Assembly (NCBI GenBank): GCA_020633655.1
Contig: JACKDF010000004.1
Span: forward strand, 186,001 to 250,000
Direction: 5' to 3'
Origin: Deferribacteres bacterium
GTDB lineage: Bacteria > Zhuqueibacterota > Zhuqueibacteria > Zhuqueibacterales > Geothermadaptataceae
DNA: 64,000 bases
Positions 63,137-64,000 of this stretch are shown one piece after another (the first letter of the stretch is position 1; every line of letters starts with the position of its first letter). A model generated the notes under the pieces. That model was given only the letters and a program-made list of their open reading frames with translations. It searched no databases and had not been told where the DNA came from. Both the position numbers and the translations under genes were made by a program.

Positions 63137-63293
63137 TTTGGCAGATTTCGAAAATTAGGCAGACTCTGTTATCAAACATGAAAGCTGGGTTCGTCAATCC
63201 CGAATCAGATACAGCCGGTCGCTTTGACAATCTCAGTGACCAGTTGAATCTTGCCTTTTCGCATTGTCTGACCAAGAGATTCAATCTGCCAAA
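63137..63293. repeat. 157-bp block with inverted ends
   Basis: TTTGGCAGATT (63137-63147) is inverted at AATCTGCCAAA (63283-63293), and the similarity continues imperfectly for about 30 bp inward. There is no ORF. The remaining 63294-63726 is A/T rich and shows no gene, with repeated GAAGTGCAA near 63360. Confidence 0.45.
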
Positions 63294-63726
63294 GTAGGAT
63301 TTTTATGCAGTGTTTTCAAAGGGATGAAAATAACCATCATTTGCAGGAAGTGCAACTTCTTATTGAAGTGCAATTCTGCGCTCGAGTTACTTAGAAACTC
63401 CTTGCTTCTTAGGTCACAGTTGGTTAATTTTTTTAAATTTTAAATAAATCTTTTTGCATAAAATTTGGATATAAATATTTTTATTTTTCACTTAGTTTTG
63501 ATAGAGAAATTCCTTTATTTGCAGCACCTTTTTAGAAAATAGATTGCGCAATTTCACTCCTTTTATTTTGCTAAATTTTTATAGCAAATCAGTCTCGCAC
63601 AAAAATTATTTCGATTGAACGAATTGAAATACCACACTGCATTTAATTTAAACGGATTTAAAGGCAGGCAGAAAACAAAAGGAAGTGTAGGCTTATCTCT
63701 CTTTTTAGAAAGAGTGGGAGTCAAAA

Positions 63727-63999
63727 ATGTTTTTTAAACAACCCCAGGCACGTCGTTTTAAAATAACGCCTTACTACTACGACAAAGATAAAGACGAAGC
63801 AGAAATTTATGGTCTGCCACGTATTCGCTTTAAACGGTTATTGCATTCCCAAAAGCCGAATAAAAAGCCTGTACAGAAAACAATTATTTTGCTTTTTGGC
63901 GTGTTTCTATTGATCTGGTATTTGCAAAATAAATCACAGAATGCACCAATACAAGTTGAAATGATTCAAGTAGAAGACATCTCGAGCGGGAACGAATAA
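63727..63999 (+). CDS. Small membrane protein, unknown
   Basis: 90 residues. The N-terminal 50 are basic and aromatic (FKQPQARRFKITPYYYDKDK, IYGLPRIRFKRLL), one membrane helix follows (TIILLFGVFLLIWYL), and the C-terminal 25 residues are acidic. I do not recognise the family. GGGAG lies upstream of the ATG at about 7 nt spacing. The next gene lies outside the window. Confidence 0.6.
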   Translation: MFFKQPQARRFKITPYYYDKDKDEAEIYGLPRIRFKRLLHSQKPNKKPVQKTIILLFGVFLLIWYLQNKSQNAPIQVEMIQVEDISSGNE

Positions 64000-64000
64000 T

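Noticed and set aside
1..64000. CRISPR array, prophage or insertion-sequence transposase
   Set aside because: No regularly spaced direct repeats, cas genes, integrase, capsid or transposase were found; only small non-coding inverted-repeat elements occur.

Overview
The window looks like chromosomal DNA of a Gram-negative bacterium. It has a Wza-type outer-membrane export protein, lipoproteins and a LolA-like periplasmic protein. Base composition is moderate and I see no phage or plasmid genes. The protein styles (small proteins, CAD-like carbamoyl-phosphate synthase, FusA2-type EF-G, XrtA-style exopolysaccharide enzymes) would suit the FCB/Calditrichota/KSB1 area. That placement is inference and no taxonomic marker was searched.

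Layout. 1-2998: end of the division cluster (ftsQ 3' part, ftsA, ftsZ, terminator). 3231-23725: a long plus-strand exopolysaccharide locus. It holds an initiating sugar transferase, a PEGA/DUF5683 protein, an Fn3 lipoprotein, Wza, Wzz, a STAS protein, a TPR protein, a BY-kinase, an epimerase, an XrtA-type deacetylase, a FemAB-like protein, two glycosyltransferases, a second deacetylase and a kinase-fold phosphotransferase, and it ends with a membrane multiheme cytochrome-TPR protein. 24082-28439: carA and carB. 28689-30749: a DUF1566 protein and a LolA-like protein. 30964-46509: an aromatic amino-acid supraoperon, trpE-G-D-C-F-B-A, chorismate mutase, aroF, tyrA, aroA, aroE, aroC, aroK, an aroQ-GAF fusion and a small hypothetical gene. 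46551-46951: four tRNA genes on the minus strand. 47171-54396: a minus-strand PspA-centred envelope cluster (DUF4178, lipoprotein, DUF350, membrane spermidine-synthase-like, K+ channel, J-domain, YbjN-like, PspA). 54622-55769: S-component-like membrane protein plus methyltransferase. 56232-62297: STAS, SpoIIE-type phosphatase, AMP-forming ligase, EF-G paralogue. 62296-64000: mazG and a small membrane protein.

The strongest new observation is upstream of trpE. A consensus-like promoter precedes a 31-codon leader ORF in which residues 11-20 are FYWFFIWYYY (nine of ten aromatic, covering Phe, Tyr and Trp), followed by a perfect 12-bp terminator with a T-run. This has the layout of a ribosome-mediated attenuator that could sense all three aromatic amino acids and control a roughly 15-kb operon that makes chorismate, tryptophan and tyrosine precursors. 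aroB and pheA are not in the window. A second short ORF with 5 aromatic codons in 19 is stop-start coupled to aroE.

Other points of interest: five of the gaps inside the aromatic operon contain large palindromic or terminal-inverted-repeat elements of about 50-150 bp. One of these is a 150-bp element with a second, inverted copy 13 kb away. The type II dehydroquinase is fused to a free-methionine-sulfoxide-reductase-like GAF domain. The PspA cluster has an inverted-repeat pair, one half of it inside a promoter spacer. The EPS locus carries XrtA-associated enzymes but no exosortase, flippase or polymerase within the window.
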